Assembly (NCBI GenBank): GCA_949287245.1
Contig: CASEFL010000002.1
Location: forward strand, 16,975 to 80,974
Length of the DNA stretch: 64,000 nucleotides
DNA from: an uncultured Bacillota bacterium
Lineage (GTDB): Bacteria; Bacillota_I; Bacilli_A; RFN20; CAG-826
Direction: 5' to 3'
The translations under genes and the position numbers were made by a program. The notes beneath the pieces are model-generated. The model saw only the letters and a list, made by a program, of their open reading frames with translations, was not told where the DNA came from and made no database searches. Below, piece after piece: positions 51,973 to 60,575 of this stretch (position 1 is the first letter of the stretch; every line of letters begins with the position of its first letter).

Positions 51973-53867
51973 GTAAAAAAGATGCTGCAAGTGTCAATAT
52001 TGATGCGGGTCCTCGTTTTCGAAGTGCAGACGAAGAATTCGATGAAAATGGGATGCCGATTTATCACGATACCTTACTTGGCACAATGAAATCCCTTTGG
52101 AAGCACATTGGGAAATATAAACGCGACACAATTTATGCCTGGCTTTTAGTGGCCTTAGAAACTCTAGGCGAAATTTTAATCCCTTATGTCATGCAATATC
52201 TTGTGGATGAAATTGATGTTGGTGCAAGCGGAACCATTAATGTTGGTATGTGCTTTTTATGGGGCGGAATCATGCTTTTGCTTGCCTGCTGTGGAGTGGT
52301 AACAGGAATTCTTGCTGGTTTTTTTGCTGCTTCTGCCTCTGCCGGACTTGGGGCGAATTTAAGACAAGCAATGTTCTATCGCATTCAAGACTATTCTTTC
52401 ACGAATATTGATAAGTTCTCTACTAGTTCCATTGTTACGAGAACAACACTTGACGTTAGCAATGTTCAATTCGCTTTCCAAATGATTGTGCGTTCCTTAT
52501 TAAGAGCGCCGATGCTTATGATTTTTGCCATGATTATGGCTTTTGTGACAGAGTGGCGTTTAGCTTTTATTTTCTTAGCCATTATTCCTGTTATTGGGGC
52601 AGCGCTTCTTTTCATTTCTTATTTTGTCCATCCTTTATTTGTTAAGATTTTCCGTACTTACGATGATTTAAATGAGGATGTCCAAGAAAACATTGCGGGT
52701 ATTCGTGCAGTAAAAGCTTTTGGGCGACAAAAAGAGCAAAAAGAGAGATTTAACGCAACTTCTAACGTGATTTTTGAAAAATTTGTTCATGTAGAAAAAA
52801 TTCTTGCCCTAAATTCTCCTTTAATGCAAGTTGCTTCCTATTTGGCTATTTTGCTTCTTTGTTATTTTGGCGCGCAACTTATCACGACTTATACCATTAC
52901 TCCTGACAATCAACTTCTTTTTGATATGTCTGTTGGAGAACTGAGTTCCTTACTTTCTTACATCATGCAAATCATGATTGCCTTAATGCTAATCACCATG
53001 ATTTATACGATGATTGTTATGTCTAGAAATAGTGCAGAACGGATTATTCATATTATAGAGGAGACTCCCGATATTGTTTCGCCAGAAAATGGAGTTAAGG
53101 AAGTGAAGGATGGTTCGGTGGACTTTAACCATGTCCGCTTTCACTTTAAGGACAATCCAGAAAATGATGTTTTAAAAGATATTGATTTGCATTTTAAAGC
53201 AGGAGAAACCATTGGAATTGTTGGGTCTACAGGTTCAAGTAAATCCACTTTGTTATCTCTTCTTGCTCGTTTATATGACGTGACTGATGGTTCGGTAAAA
53301 GTTGGAGGGGTGGATGTTCGTGATTATGATCTACACACTCTTCGTGATGCTGTTTCCGTTGTCTTACAGAAGAACACTTTATTTAAAGGGACGATTGCTT
53401 CTAATCTTCGTTGGGGTAATGAGAACGCTACTGACGAGGAATTAAAAGAAGCTTGTGATATTGCCCAAGCTTCTACTTTTATTGAGTCTTTCCCAAAGAA
53501 ATATGAAACCGAAATTGTTCAAGGAGGAACAAATGTTTCTGGTGGACAAAAACAAAGACTTTGTATTGCAAGAGCCTTATTGAAAAGTCCAAAAATTCTT
53601 ATTCTTGATGATAGTACTTCTGCTGTTGATACCCATACGGATTCTTTAATCCGCAAGGGGCTTGCAAATAAATTCCCCGGGACAACAAAGTTTATTGTCG
53701 CAGAACGTGTGCTATCGGTTAAAGACTGTGACACCATTTTGGTAATGGATGATGGGAAGGTAATCGCTCAAGGAACAAATGACGAGTTAATGGAAACTTG
53801 TTCCATGTATAAAGAATTATATGAATCGCAATTAGGAGGAGGTGACTTCGATGTCCAAGGTGACTAA
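51969..53867 (+). CDS. Heterodimeric multidrug ABC exporter, degenerate-site subunit
   Basis: The 632-residue half-transporter has six membrane helices (about 55-340) and a C-terminal ATPase domain. The signature VSGGQKQRL is intact, but its own catalytic residues deviate: Walker A reads GSTGSSKST with Ser for the last Gly, the residue after the Walker B Asp is Asp instead of Glu (LILDDSTSAVD), and the His loop reads VAERVLS. This is the pattern of LmrC/BmrC/TM287-type subunits, which form one non-hydrolytic site. It overlaps the regulator gene by 4 nt and the next subunit follows. Confidence 0.88.
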   Translation: MSKKDAASVNIDAGPRFRSADEEFDENGMPIYHDTLLGTMKSLWKHIGKYKRDTIYAWLLVALETLGEILIPYVMQYLVDEIDVGASGTINVGMCFLWGGIMLLLACCGVVTGILAGFFAASASAGLGANLRQAMFYRIQDYSFTNIDKFSTSSIVTRTTLDVSNVQFAFQMIVRSLLRAPMLMIFAMIMAFVTEWRLAFIFLAIIPVIGAALLFISYFVHPLFVKIFRTYDDLNEDVQENIAGIRAVKAFGRQKEQKERFNATSNVIFEKFVHVEKILALNSPLMQVASYLAILLLCYFGAQLITTYTITPDNQLLFDMSVGELSSLLSYIMQIMIALMLITMIYTMIVMSRNSAERIIHIIEETPDIVSPENGVKEVKDGSVDFNHVRFHFKDNPENDVLKDIDLHFKAGETIGIVGSTGSSKSTLLSLLARLYDVTDGSVKVGGVDVRDYDLHTLRDAVSVVLQKNTLFKGTIASNLRWGNENATDEELKEACDIAQASTFIESFPKKYETEIVQGGTNVSGGQKQRLCIARALLKSPKILILDDSTSAVDTHTDSLIRKGLANKFPGTTKFIVAERVLSVKDCDTILVMDDGKVIAQGTNDELMETCSMYKELYESQLGGGDFDVQGD

Positions 53868-55827
53868 GCAAAAAGCAAAAAAAGGCAACACTCTTAAAAT
53901 GATTAAGCGTGTATTTGCCATTGAAGTAAAGAATTATCCTATTCGTTTCACTCTCGCCTTCTTATGCATTATTGTCGCTGCTATTGGGGCAGTTTTTGGA
54001 ACCATTTTTACAGGAATGGTTATTGACCAATGCATTACTCCGATGTCAGAAGCTATTATTTCTTGGTTTAATGGCGGTCAGGTTGGTCCTGCTCCTGATT
54101 TATCTTCTTATTTCAATTTGCTTGGCATTTTTGTTGGCGTATTTGTCGGCATTATTGCAGTTGCTCTTACTTGTGATTATTTCTATCAATACGAAATGGC
54201 TTATGTGGCTCAAGGAACACAAAAGATTATTCGTGATGATTTATTCAATCACATGCAAGATCTACCTGTTTCTTATTTTGATTCTCATACGCGCGGGGAC
54301 ATTATGTCCATTTATTCCAATGACGTAGATACCTTAAGAGAAGCTTTATCAAGAAGCTGGCCAATGGTGGTGAATAGTATTGCAACAATTCTTGCGGTAT
54401 TAGTTACTATGTTCCTTACAAACTGGATTTTGGCTATTTGTGTTATCATTCTTGCCTTGCCAACAGTTTTCTTTGCAAAGATGATTGCCTCTCGTTCGGG
54501 AAAGCACTTCATTGGTCAACAAGAAACTTTAGCGGAAGCTGATGGTTACGTTGAAGAATTAATTAACGGCCAGCGTGTGGTTAAAGTTTTTAATTATGAA
54601 GAAAGAAACAAAAGAGCTTTTGATGAAGTAAATGAACGTCTGCGGAAAGAATCAACAAGCGCGAATCGTTATGCCAATATTTTAATGCCTGTGGTTAACC
54701 AATTTAGTTATATCCAATATATTGCGATTGCTTTAATTGGAGTGGCTTTAATTTTTGCTAACCAAAGTTCTGAAGGCAGTTTGGCCTTAAGCGTAGGGAT
54801 TAATCTTTCTACTGGTGTTATTGTTGAATTCTTACTTCTTTCTCGTTCTTTTAGCCGTCCAATGGGCCAACTTGCTCAACAAACTAACTCCATTGTCATG
54901 GCTTTAGCAGGTTTAGTTCGTATTTTAGAATTAATTGACACTCCTTTAGAGGCTGATAACGGATATGTTGAATTAGTTAACGCGAAAGAGGGTCCTAATG
55001 GTGAACCAATCGAAGTTCAGGAAAGAACAGGGCGTTGGGCTTGGAAACATCCTCATACGGATGGGTCTCCGACAACCTACACTTGGTTACGAGGGAAAAT
55101 TAATTTCTATGATGTCGATTTTGGTTATACAAACGACAAAATCGTTCTTCATAACATTACTTTGTACGCGGAACCAGGACAGAAGGTTGCTTTTGTCGGG
55201 CCAACAGGAGCGGGAAAAACGACCATCACGAATTTAATTAATCGTTTCTATGACATTGCAGACGGAAAGATTCGTTATGATGACATCAACATTAATAAGA
55301 TTAAGAAGGCGGATTTACGCCGCTCTTTAGGAATGGTTTTACAAGAAACCGAATTATTTACTGGGACAATTAAAGAAAATATTCGATTTGGAAAACTTGA
55401 TGCTACCGATGATGAGGTAATAGCGGCCGCAAAACTAGCCAATGCTGATCGTTTTATTACGCAACTACCACAAGGGTATGACACAATGCTTGTTAAAGCC
55501 GGTCTTAATTTATCACAAGGACAAAGACAACTTATCGCCATTGCCCGCTGTGCTATTGCTGATCCTCCCGTCATGATTTTAGATGAAGCGACAAGTTCAA
55601 TTGACTCCCGTACGGAAGAAATGGTCCAGCAAGGAATGGATGCTATTATGAAAGGACGTACCGTCTTTGTTATTGCTCACCGTCTTTCTACCGTTAAGAA
55701 TTCGGATGTTATTATGGTTTTAGAAAATGGACGGATTACAGAAAGAGGGTCGCATGACGAACTGATTGAGCGTCAAGGAAAGTATTATCAACTTTATACA
55801 GGGAATGCGATAAAAGCACAAAATTAA
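53851..55827 (+). CDS. Heterodimeric multidrug ABC exporter, catalytic subunit
   Basis: The 658-residue half-transporter has six membrane helices (about 30-345) and an ATPase domain with canonical Walker A GPTGAGKTT, Walker B MILDEATSSID and His loop IAHRLST; the signature reads LSQGQRQ. These features complement the degenerate partner as in LmrD/BmrD/TM288. A stretch of about 50 residues between the last helix and the ATPase domain (GYVELVNAKEGPNGEP onwards) matches the BmrD-type insertion. ATG 53851 has AGGAGGAGG upstream. Its 5' end overlaps the first subunit gene by 17 nt. Confidence 0.9.
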   Translation: MSKVTKQKAKKGNTLKMIKRVFAIEVKNYPIRFTLAFLCIIVAAIGAVFGTIFTGMVIDQCITPMSEAIISWFNGGQVGPAPDLSSYFNLLGIFVGVFVGIIAVALTCDYFYQYEMAYVAQGTQKIIRDDLFNHMQDLPVSYFDSHTRGDIMSIYSNDVDTLREALSRSWPMVVNSIATILAVLVTMFLTNWILAICVIILALPTVFFAKMIASRSGKHFIGQQETLAEADGYVEELINGQRVVKVFNYEERNKRAFDEVNERLRKESTSANRYANILMPVVNQFSYIQYIAIALIGVALIFANQSSEGSLALSVGINLSTGVIVEFLLLSRSFSRPMGQLAQQTNSIVMALAGLVRILELIDTPLEADNGYVELVNAKEGPNGEPIEVQERTGRWAWKHPHTDGSPTTYTWLRGKINFYDVDFGYTNDKIVLHNITLYAEPGQKVAFVGPTGAGKTTITNLINRFYDIADGKIRYDDININKIKKADLRRSLGMVLQETELFTGTIKENIRFGKLDATDDEVIAAAKLANADRFITQLPQGYDTMLVKAGLNLSQGQRQLIAIARCAIADPPVMILDEATSSIDSRTEEMVQQGMDAIMKGRTVFVIAHRLSTVKNSDVIMVLENGRITERGSHDELIERQGKYYQLYTGNAIKAQN

Positions 55828-55833
55828 ATTAGG

Positions 55834-55865
55834 CCCTCAAGAGAATATCTTGAGGGTTTCTTTTT
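55834..55865 (+). terminator. Terminator of the ABC exporter operon
   Basis: A 9-bp perfect stem (CCCTCAAGA 55834-55842 with TCTTGAGGG 55848-55856, 5-nt loop) followed by TTTCTTTTT. The TTGGAGA ribosome binding site of the next gene starts at the end of the T-run. Confidence 0.92.
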
Positions 55866-55874
55866 GGAGAAATT

Positions 55875-56546
55875 ATGAAGACGGAAACAAAAAAGAGAAT
55901 ACAAATTAGTGTGACGATTGTTTTAAATTTCGTTACGATTGGCCTAGTTCTTGCAGGGGTTTTAGGATTTTTTATCCCCCTTGGGGATGATGGATTTATG
56001 GCGGTTACGGGGGTGACTTGTTTTCGCTATTTTACGGTGGATTCTAATGTATTTTTAGCCATTACCTCCGCAATAAGCCTTCCTTTTTTAGGATATTGCC
56101 TTTTTAAACCGGATAAAAAGATGCCTGAATGGGTTTCGATTTTATTTTTTCTAGGCAATGCTTCTACGATGGTAACCTTTATGACGGTGCTCCTTTTCTT
56201 AGGGCCGACCCAAGGGTTTTCCTTAATGTATGCAGGGACTTCGCTTTACCTTCACGCTTTAGCGCCTATTTTTGGTTTATTGAGCTATTTCATATCACCA
56301 CGCAATATGCGCTTTTCTTTTGCCTGGATGGGTGTTTTGCCTGTCATACTTTATGGGGCTATTTATCTCACCATGGTGGTTTTTATCACCGAGTTCCATG
56401 GGGGATGGAATGATTTTTATGGTTTTAATGTCGGAGGCATGTGGCCCATTTCTTTGTTAATCATGCTTCTTGCCACGCTTCTTCTTTCTTATATCCTCTT
56501 CTTCTTAAGAAAAATTACTTCTCTACTTCCTTTTGTAGAGGAATAA
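55875..56546 (+). CDS. Pr6Pr-like six-helix membrane protein
   Basis: The 223-residue protein has six hydrophobic helices. The motif FRYFTVDSNVFLAITSAI in loop 1/helix 2 and the overall pattern match the Pr6Pr family of small membrane proteins, whose function is not known. Its N-terminal layout resembles the membrane half of the protein at 28397. TTGGAGA lies 5 nt before the ATG. It sits alone between the ABC exporter and lysS. Confidence 0.7.
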   Translation: MKTETKKRIQISVTIVLNFVTIGLVLAGVLGFFIPLGDDGFMAVTGVTCFRYFTVDSNVFLAITSAISLPFLGYCLFKPDKKMPEWVSILFFLGNASTMVTFMTVLLFLGPTQGFSLMYAGTSLYLHALAPIFGLLSYFISPRNMRFSFAWMGVLPVILYGAIYLTMVVFITEFHGGWNDFYGFNVGGMWPISLLIMLLATLLLSYILFFLRKITSLLPFVEE

Positions 56547-56584
56547 AGAAGAATGCTCTAAAATTTGCCTTCTAGGGAGAAATT

Positions 56585-58069
56585 ATGGAAGAAAAGTTAA
56601 CTGATCAAGAAGAAGCTAGACGCGCAAAACTAGCAAAATATGAAGAAATGGGAGTAGACCCTTTTGGAACGCGTTTTGATAAAAAAGACGATATTGCCTC
56701 CTTGCGAAAACTTTGGGGTGAAAAAAGCGCAGAAGAATTAGCAGAAGCAAAAGTATTTGTCTCTGTTGCAGGGCGTCTTCTTGCCATTCGCCGGATGGGA
56801 AAAGCTTCTTTTGTTCGTTTAAAAGATCAAAACGATTCCATTCAAGGTTGGGTTGCAAAAGATGTTCTTGGAGAAGAAACTTACAACCTTTTTAAACTTG
56901 CCGATTTAGGAGATATTGTTGGGCTTGAAGGGACGTTAATGAAGACAAGAACAGGTGAGTTAACTATTCATGTTGAAAAATATACGCACATTACAAAGTG
57001 TCTTCATCCCTTACCTGAGAAATTTCATGGTTTGACGGACATTGAAGAACGGTCCCGTCGTCGTTTCCTTGATTTGATTGTGAATGATTCTTCAAGAAAA
57101 GTTGCCCTTCTTCGTTCACAAATTGTGAAAGGAATTCGTAATTACTGCGATTCCTTAGGATTTTTAGAAGTGGAAACTTCAATTCTCTCGCCTATTCTTG
57201 GAGGAGCCGCTGCTAAACCCTTTATCACTCATCATAACTCCTTAGATAAAGACTTTTATTTGCGAATTGCCACCGAATTAAATTTAAAGAAATGCTTGGT
57301 TGGTGGCATTGAGCGAGTTTATGAGATTGGCAGAATTTTCCGTAACGAAGGAATTGACGCAAAACACAACCCAGAATTTACAACAATTGAGTTATATCAA
57401 TCCTATGCGGATTTAAGTGACATGAAGAAATGGTTAGAAGGACTAATCCATTATTTATGCGCGGAAGTGCTTCATCAAAATGTCTTCCATTGGAATAATG
57501 TGGAAATTGATTTTTCTAAACCTTTCCCTTCAAAAGATATGGCGGATCTTATTTTCGAAAAAACAGGTATTGATTTCCGAAACGAGATTTCCTTTGAAGA
57601 AGCGGTAGCATTAGCAAAAAAACATAACGTTCCTCTTGAGAAAAGTTGGAATTCAACTGGCTATATTATGCAAGCCTTCTTTGATACCTTTGTGGAACCT
57701 ACTTTAGTTGGTCCAATGTTCGTATGTACTTATCCTATTGAAGTTTCTCCTTTAACAAAGAAGACAGATGATCCTCGTTTTGTGGATCGGTTTGAATTCT
57801 TCTGTGGGGGGTGCGAGTTTGCGAACGCGTATAGTGAAATTAACAATCCCTTTGATCAAAAAGAGCGGTTTATCGAACAATTAAAAGCTCGGGAAAGAGG
57901 TGACGAAGAGGCTAACGACATGGATTTAAATTTCTTAGAAGCCTTAGAATATGGTATGCCACCTTCTGGAGGAATTGGACTTGGTGTTGATCGTCTTGTG
58001 ATGCTATTAACAGAACAAGCAAATATCCGGGAAGTTCTTCTTTTCCCGACCATGAAAGATGAAAAATAA
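56585..58069 (+). CDS. lysS: Lysyl-tRNA synthetase, class II
   Basis: The 494-residue synthetase has the N-terminal OB-fold anticodon-binding domain (VAGRLLAIRRMGKASFVRLKD) and the class II catalytic core with motif 2 (YEIGRIFRNEGIDAKHNPEFTTIELYQ region) and motif 3 (GGIGLGVDRLVML). AGGGAG stands upstream of the ATG. A terminator follows the stop codon. It shows no editing or fusion domain. Confidence 0.96.
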   Translation: MEEKLTDQEEARRAKLAKYEEMGVDPFGTRFDKKDDIASLRKLWGEKSAEELAEAKVFVSVAGRLLAIRRMGKASFVRLKDQNDSIQGWVAKDVLGEETYNLFKLADLGDIVGLEGTLMKTRTGELTIHVEKYTHITKCLHPLPEKFHGLTDIEERSRRRFLDLIVNDSSRKVALLRSQIVKGIRNYCDSLGFLEVETSILSPILGGAAAKPFITHHNSLDKDFYLRIATELNLKKCLVGGIERVYEIGRIFRNEGIDAKHNPEFTTIELYQSYADLSDMKKWLEGLIHYLCAEVLHQNVFHWNNVEIDFSKPFPSKDMADLIFEKTGIDFRNEISFEEAVALAKKHNVPLEKSWNSTGYIMQAFFDTFVEPTLVGPMFVCTYPIEVSPLTKKTDDPRFVDRFEFFCGGCEFANAYSEINNPFDQKERFIEQLKARERGDEEANDMDLNFLEALEYGMPPSGGIGLGVDRLVMLLTEQANIREVLLFPTMKDEK

Positions 58070-58075
58070 ATAAAG

Positions 58076-58102
58076 ACTGATCCAATAGGTGGATCAGTTT
58101 TT
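58076..58102 (+). terminator. Terminator of lysS
   Basis: A 9-bp perfect stem (ACTGATCCA 58076-58084 with TGGATCAGT 58090-58098) and TTTTTA after it, 6 nt from the lysS stop codon. Confidence 0.9.
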
Positions 58103-58139
58103 ATATAAAAAAGGGCAAATTTACCATTAATCCCCCTAT

Positions 58140-58285
58140 AAAATGAAAGAAGAGTTCCTGACGAGAAACTCTTTACGGAAAATGTTTTATCTCTTCATTA
58201 AGAAGTGTATACTTCTTGCGCCTTAATTTCGATTAAGGCCAGAGCTCTTATGGCCGTGCCTGACACGGTCCTAATGTCCAAATCT
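58140..58285 (+). promoter_or_regulatory. Structured leader of rpsF-ssb-rpsR, candidate S6:S18 element
   Basis: Three hairpins precede the rpsF ribosome binding site: AAGAAGT/ACTTCTT (58200-58217), GCCTTAAT-TTCG-ATTAAGGC with a UUCG tetraloop (58220-58239), and GGCCGTG-CCTGA-CACGGTC (58252-58270). The last one, with an exposed CCG next to the pairing, resembles the S6:S18-binding leader known from many rpsF operons. A TATAAA -10-like box at 58136 could start the transcript. The identification of the element is inference. Confidence 0.5.
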
Positions 58286-58297
58286 AGGAGGTGCTGT

Positions 58298-58582
58298 ATG
58301 AAGAAGTACGAGATCATGTACATCCTTCGTGCCAATTTAGAAGATAGTGCACGTAAGGAAGAGATCGAAAAACTTGCAAAAATCATCGAAAGCTGCAACG
58401 CCAAGATTATTGAAAGCAAGGAAATCGGCATCAAGGATTTTGCCTACGACATTCATGGAGAAAAGAAAGGATACTACGTTGATGTTACTCTCAACGCTGA
58501 ACCTGGTTCTCTTAATGAATTTGTTCGTTTAGCAAAACTTGATAAAAATGTTATCCGTCATCTCATCGTCGTTCTTGATTAA
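58298..58582 (+). CDS. rpsF: 30S ribosomal protein S6
   Basis: The 94-residue protein begins MKKYEIMYILRANLEDSARKEE and contains GIKDFAYDIHGEKKGYYVDV, the S6 fold. ATG 58298 has TAGGAGGTG upstream; the frame is open 31 codons further but those codons cover the structured leader. S6 binds 16S rRNA as a dimer with S18, whose gene closes this operon. Confidence 0.96.
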   Translation: MKKYEIMYILRANLEDSARKEEIEKLAKIIESCNAKIIESKEIGIKDFAYDIHGEKKGYYVDVTLNAEPGSLNEFVRLAKLDKNVIRHLIVVLD

Positions 58583-58610
58583 CTATGATTAGACGGAGGT
58601 TCAAAAAATT

Positions 58611-59048
58611 ATGTTAAATCGCATTGTTCTTGTTGGGCGCTTAACTCGTGACCCAGAATTACGGAGTACCACCAATGGTACACCAGTTGTTTCTTTTACT
58701 TTGGCTAGTGATGATACATATCGGAAAGGGCCAAATGGGGAAAAACAAACTATTTTCATGAATTGTTCCATGTTTGGTAATCGTGCAGAAACGGTTCAAC
58801 GTTATACACACAAAGGTTCTTTAGTGGCGGTAGAAGGTCGTTTAACTCAAAGAAAATATACCAACAAACAAAACGTTCAAATTACTCTTACCGAGATTAA
58901 TTGCGATAACGTGGAATTTTTGGACCCAAAAGGATCACATCCCGCTGAAGGATATTCTCCTGAGGTTCAACCTTCAGAAGATATGTCTCAGACTGAGGGA
59001 GGTTCTTTAGGAGCGATTGATGTTTCTGATGATGACCTTCCCTTCTAA
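58611..59048 (+). CDS. ssb: Single-stranded DNA-binding protein
   Basis: The 145-residue protein has the N-terminal OB fold (MLNRIVLVGRLTRDPELRSTTNGTPVVSFTLA) and the acidic tail ending DDDLPF, which docks replication and repair proteins. It is the middle gene of the classic rpsF-ssb-rpsR operon. AGACGGAGG precedes the ATG. The linker is rather short. Confidence 0.96.
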   Translation: MLNRIVLVGRLTRDPELRSTTNGTPVVSFTLASDDTYRKGPNGEKQTIFMNCSMFGNRAETVQRYTHKGSLVAVEGRLTQRKYTNKQNVQITLTEINCDNVEFLDPKGSHPAEGYSPEVQPSEDMSQTEGGSLGAIDVSDDDLPF

Positions 59049-59064
59049 ATAAGGAGTTATAACA

Positions 59065-59304
59065 ATGCCGTATAAAAAGATTAGACCTCGCAAGAAGGTT
59101 TGCTATTTCAAAAAGAATCATATTGAACATATTGATTTTAAAGATGTCGAACTTCTTTCTCGTTTCATTAATCCTGACGGAAAGATTGCTGCTCGTATTC
59201 AAACGGGCACTTCGGCTAAATATCAACGCCAACTTGCCAAGGCCATTAAGAATGCGCGTTACATGGCGCTTCTTCCTTATCCTGGCCAACCCTCTCGTAA
59301 TTAA
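59065..59304 (+). CDS. rpsR: 30S ribosomal protein S18
   Basis: The 79-residue protein has the S18 signature ([44 protein letters not shown]). It contains a single Cys in VCYF, not a zinc-binding set. AAGGAG lies upstream. A terminator ends the operon 27 nt after the stop codon. Confidence 0.96.
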   Translation: MPYKKIRPRKKVCYFKKNHIEHIDFKDVELLSRFINPDGKIAARIQTGTSAKYQRQLAKAIKNARYMALLPYPGQPSRN

Positions 59305-59331
59305 TTAAAGAGAAGTTAGGAAAATGATAAG

Positions 59332-59355
59332 ACCCTCATTGTTTGAGGGTTTTTA
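59332..59355 (+). terminator. Terminator of rpsF-ssb-rpsR
   Basis: A 7-bp perfect stem (ACCCTCA 59332-59338 with TGAGGGT 59344-59350, loop TTGTT) followed by TTTTT. Confidence 0.9.
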
Positions 59356-59442
59356 TTTATAGAAAAAGAGTTTAAATAAAAGTAAAAATATTCCACTTAA
59401 AAAATATTATGTGTAAAAGATTTACATATAGGAGAAGAAAAA

Positions 59443-60575
59443 ATGCTTAAAAAAGTAAAATTTAAAAATTTTCCTTCCTTTACTCGCGGGACTTTAATTG
59501 ATTTGAACGCTTCAAAAATTGAGTATTTAGGAGAAACGAACTGTATTGACGGCATCTTAAAAGGAGTGTCTTTTTTGGAGCGAATGCCTCTGGAAAAACA
59601 AACGCTCTTTGTGCAATTTCCGTATTACTTGACCTTCTTTTTAAAGATTTTGTTTTAAGCAAGGAAAATTTCACTCTTTTTAATAACGAGAAAATTATGC
59701 CCTTTACCTATCTTTTTAAGATTGATAATCAAATACTAAAATACCGCATTGAATTTACTCGCGAAGGAAATGTTGCCTATGAGACGCTAGATTGGGATGG
59801 GAAGGAGATATTTTCTCACACTTTAACCAATGCTCGATATTTCCTAGAGGAAGATCGTCTTTATCAAGGACTTGATCCGCGCATCCCCTTTTTGCGTTCT
59901 TTATTTTTTAATGATAAATTTGCAGGAATCGATGTTTTTTCGCATTGGAAAAGCTATTTAGAAAATTCGGTTTATATTAATCCGTCTCGTGATCTTTTTA
60001 AGGTTATTGGATTTAGGAACAAAAATGCAGCAAAAAACTCTCTTGAAACATATTTAGAAGAATTTGGTACAGAAGAAATTAATTCTTTTTTACAAGAAAC
60101 AAAAATTGGGTTCGAGATTGAATATCATAAAGAAAGCAATTTCATGCCAAATCTTATTCCTATTTCTTCTAGGCTTTTTACGAAGAGAGGCCAATTGCCA
60201 AACATTCCTTTTATTATGGAATCCTATGGCAGTCAACTTCTACTTACAATGTTACCAGCATATCTTTCGGTAATTAAAAATGGCGGAATGTTAATAATCG
60301 ATGAATTTTCGAGTGGATTTCATAACGAGTTAGAAGAATTGCTGGTGCGATATTTTTATCAACATTCTCATCGTAGCCAGTTGTTCTTTGTCTCTCATTC
60401 CACAAACCTTTTATCAACCAGCATCTCTAGGCCAGATCAAGTCTATAGTGTTGATTTTGATGGATGTGGATCTTACCTTACAAAATTTACTTCTCATCCT
60501 ATGCGAGAATCCCAAAATATGGAGAAACTTTATTTAGCAGGAGCATTTGGTGGTCTTCCCCAATATGGTAATTAA
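59443..60575 (+). CDS. ABC-type AAA ATPase (AAA_15/AAA_21 group) with a -1 frame change
   Basis: Read with one -1 shift near 59574, this is a 377-residue ATPase. The first 44 residues (MLKKVKFKNFPSFTRGTLID and on) are in the starting frame; FFGANASGKTNALCAI (Walker A), ESYGSQLLL (signature-like), GMLIIDEFSSGFH (Walker B) and FFVSHSTNLL (His loop) are in the -1 frame. Without the shift the product stops after 71 residues and lacks Walker A. The shift coincides with the slippery heptamer T TTT TTG (59571-59577). GGAGAAG precedes the ATG. Such ATPases pair with nucleases in RloAB, PARIS and related defence systems. Confidence 0.75.
59571..59577 (+). other. Slippery heptamer T TTT TTG at the ATPase frame change
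   Basis: In the starting frame the codons are TCT TTT TTG, which is the X XXY YYZ pattern. A -1 slip here gives TTT TTT GGA GCG, restoring the Walker A loop directly downstream. The short inverted repeat GAGCG (59578-59582) / CGCTC (59603-59607) follows, but it begins too close to be a standard stimulatory stem. Confidence 0.6.
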
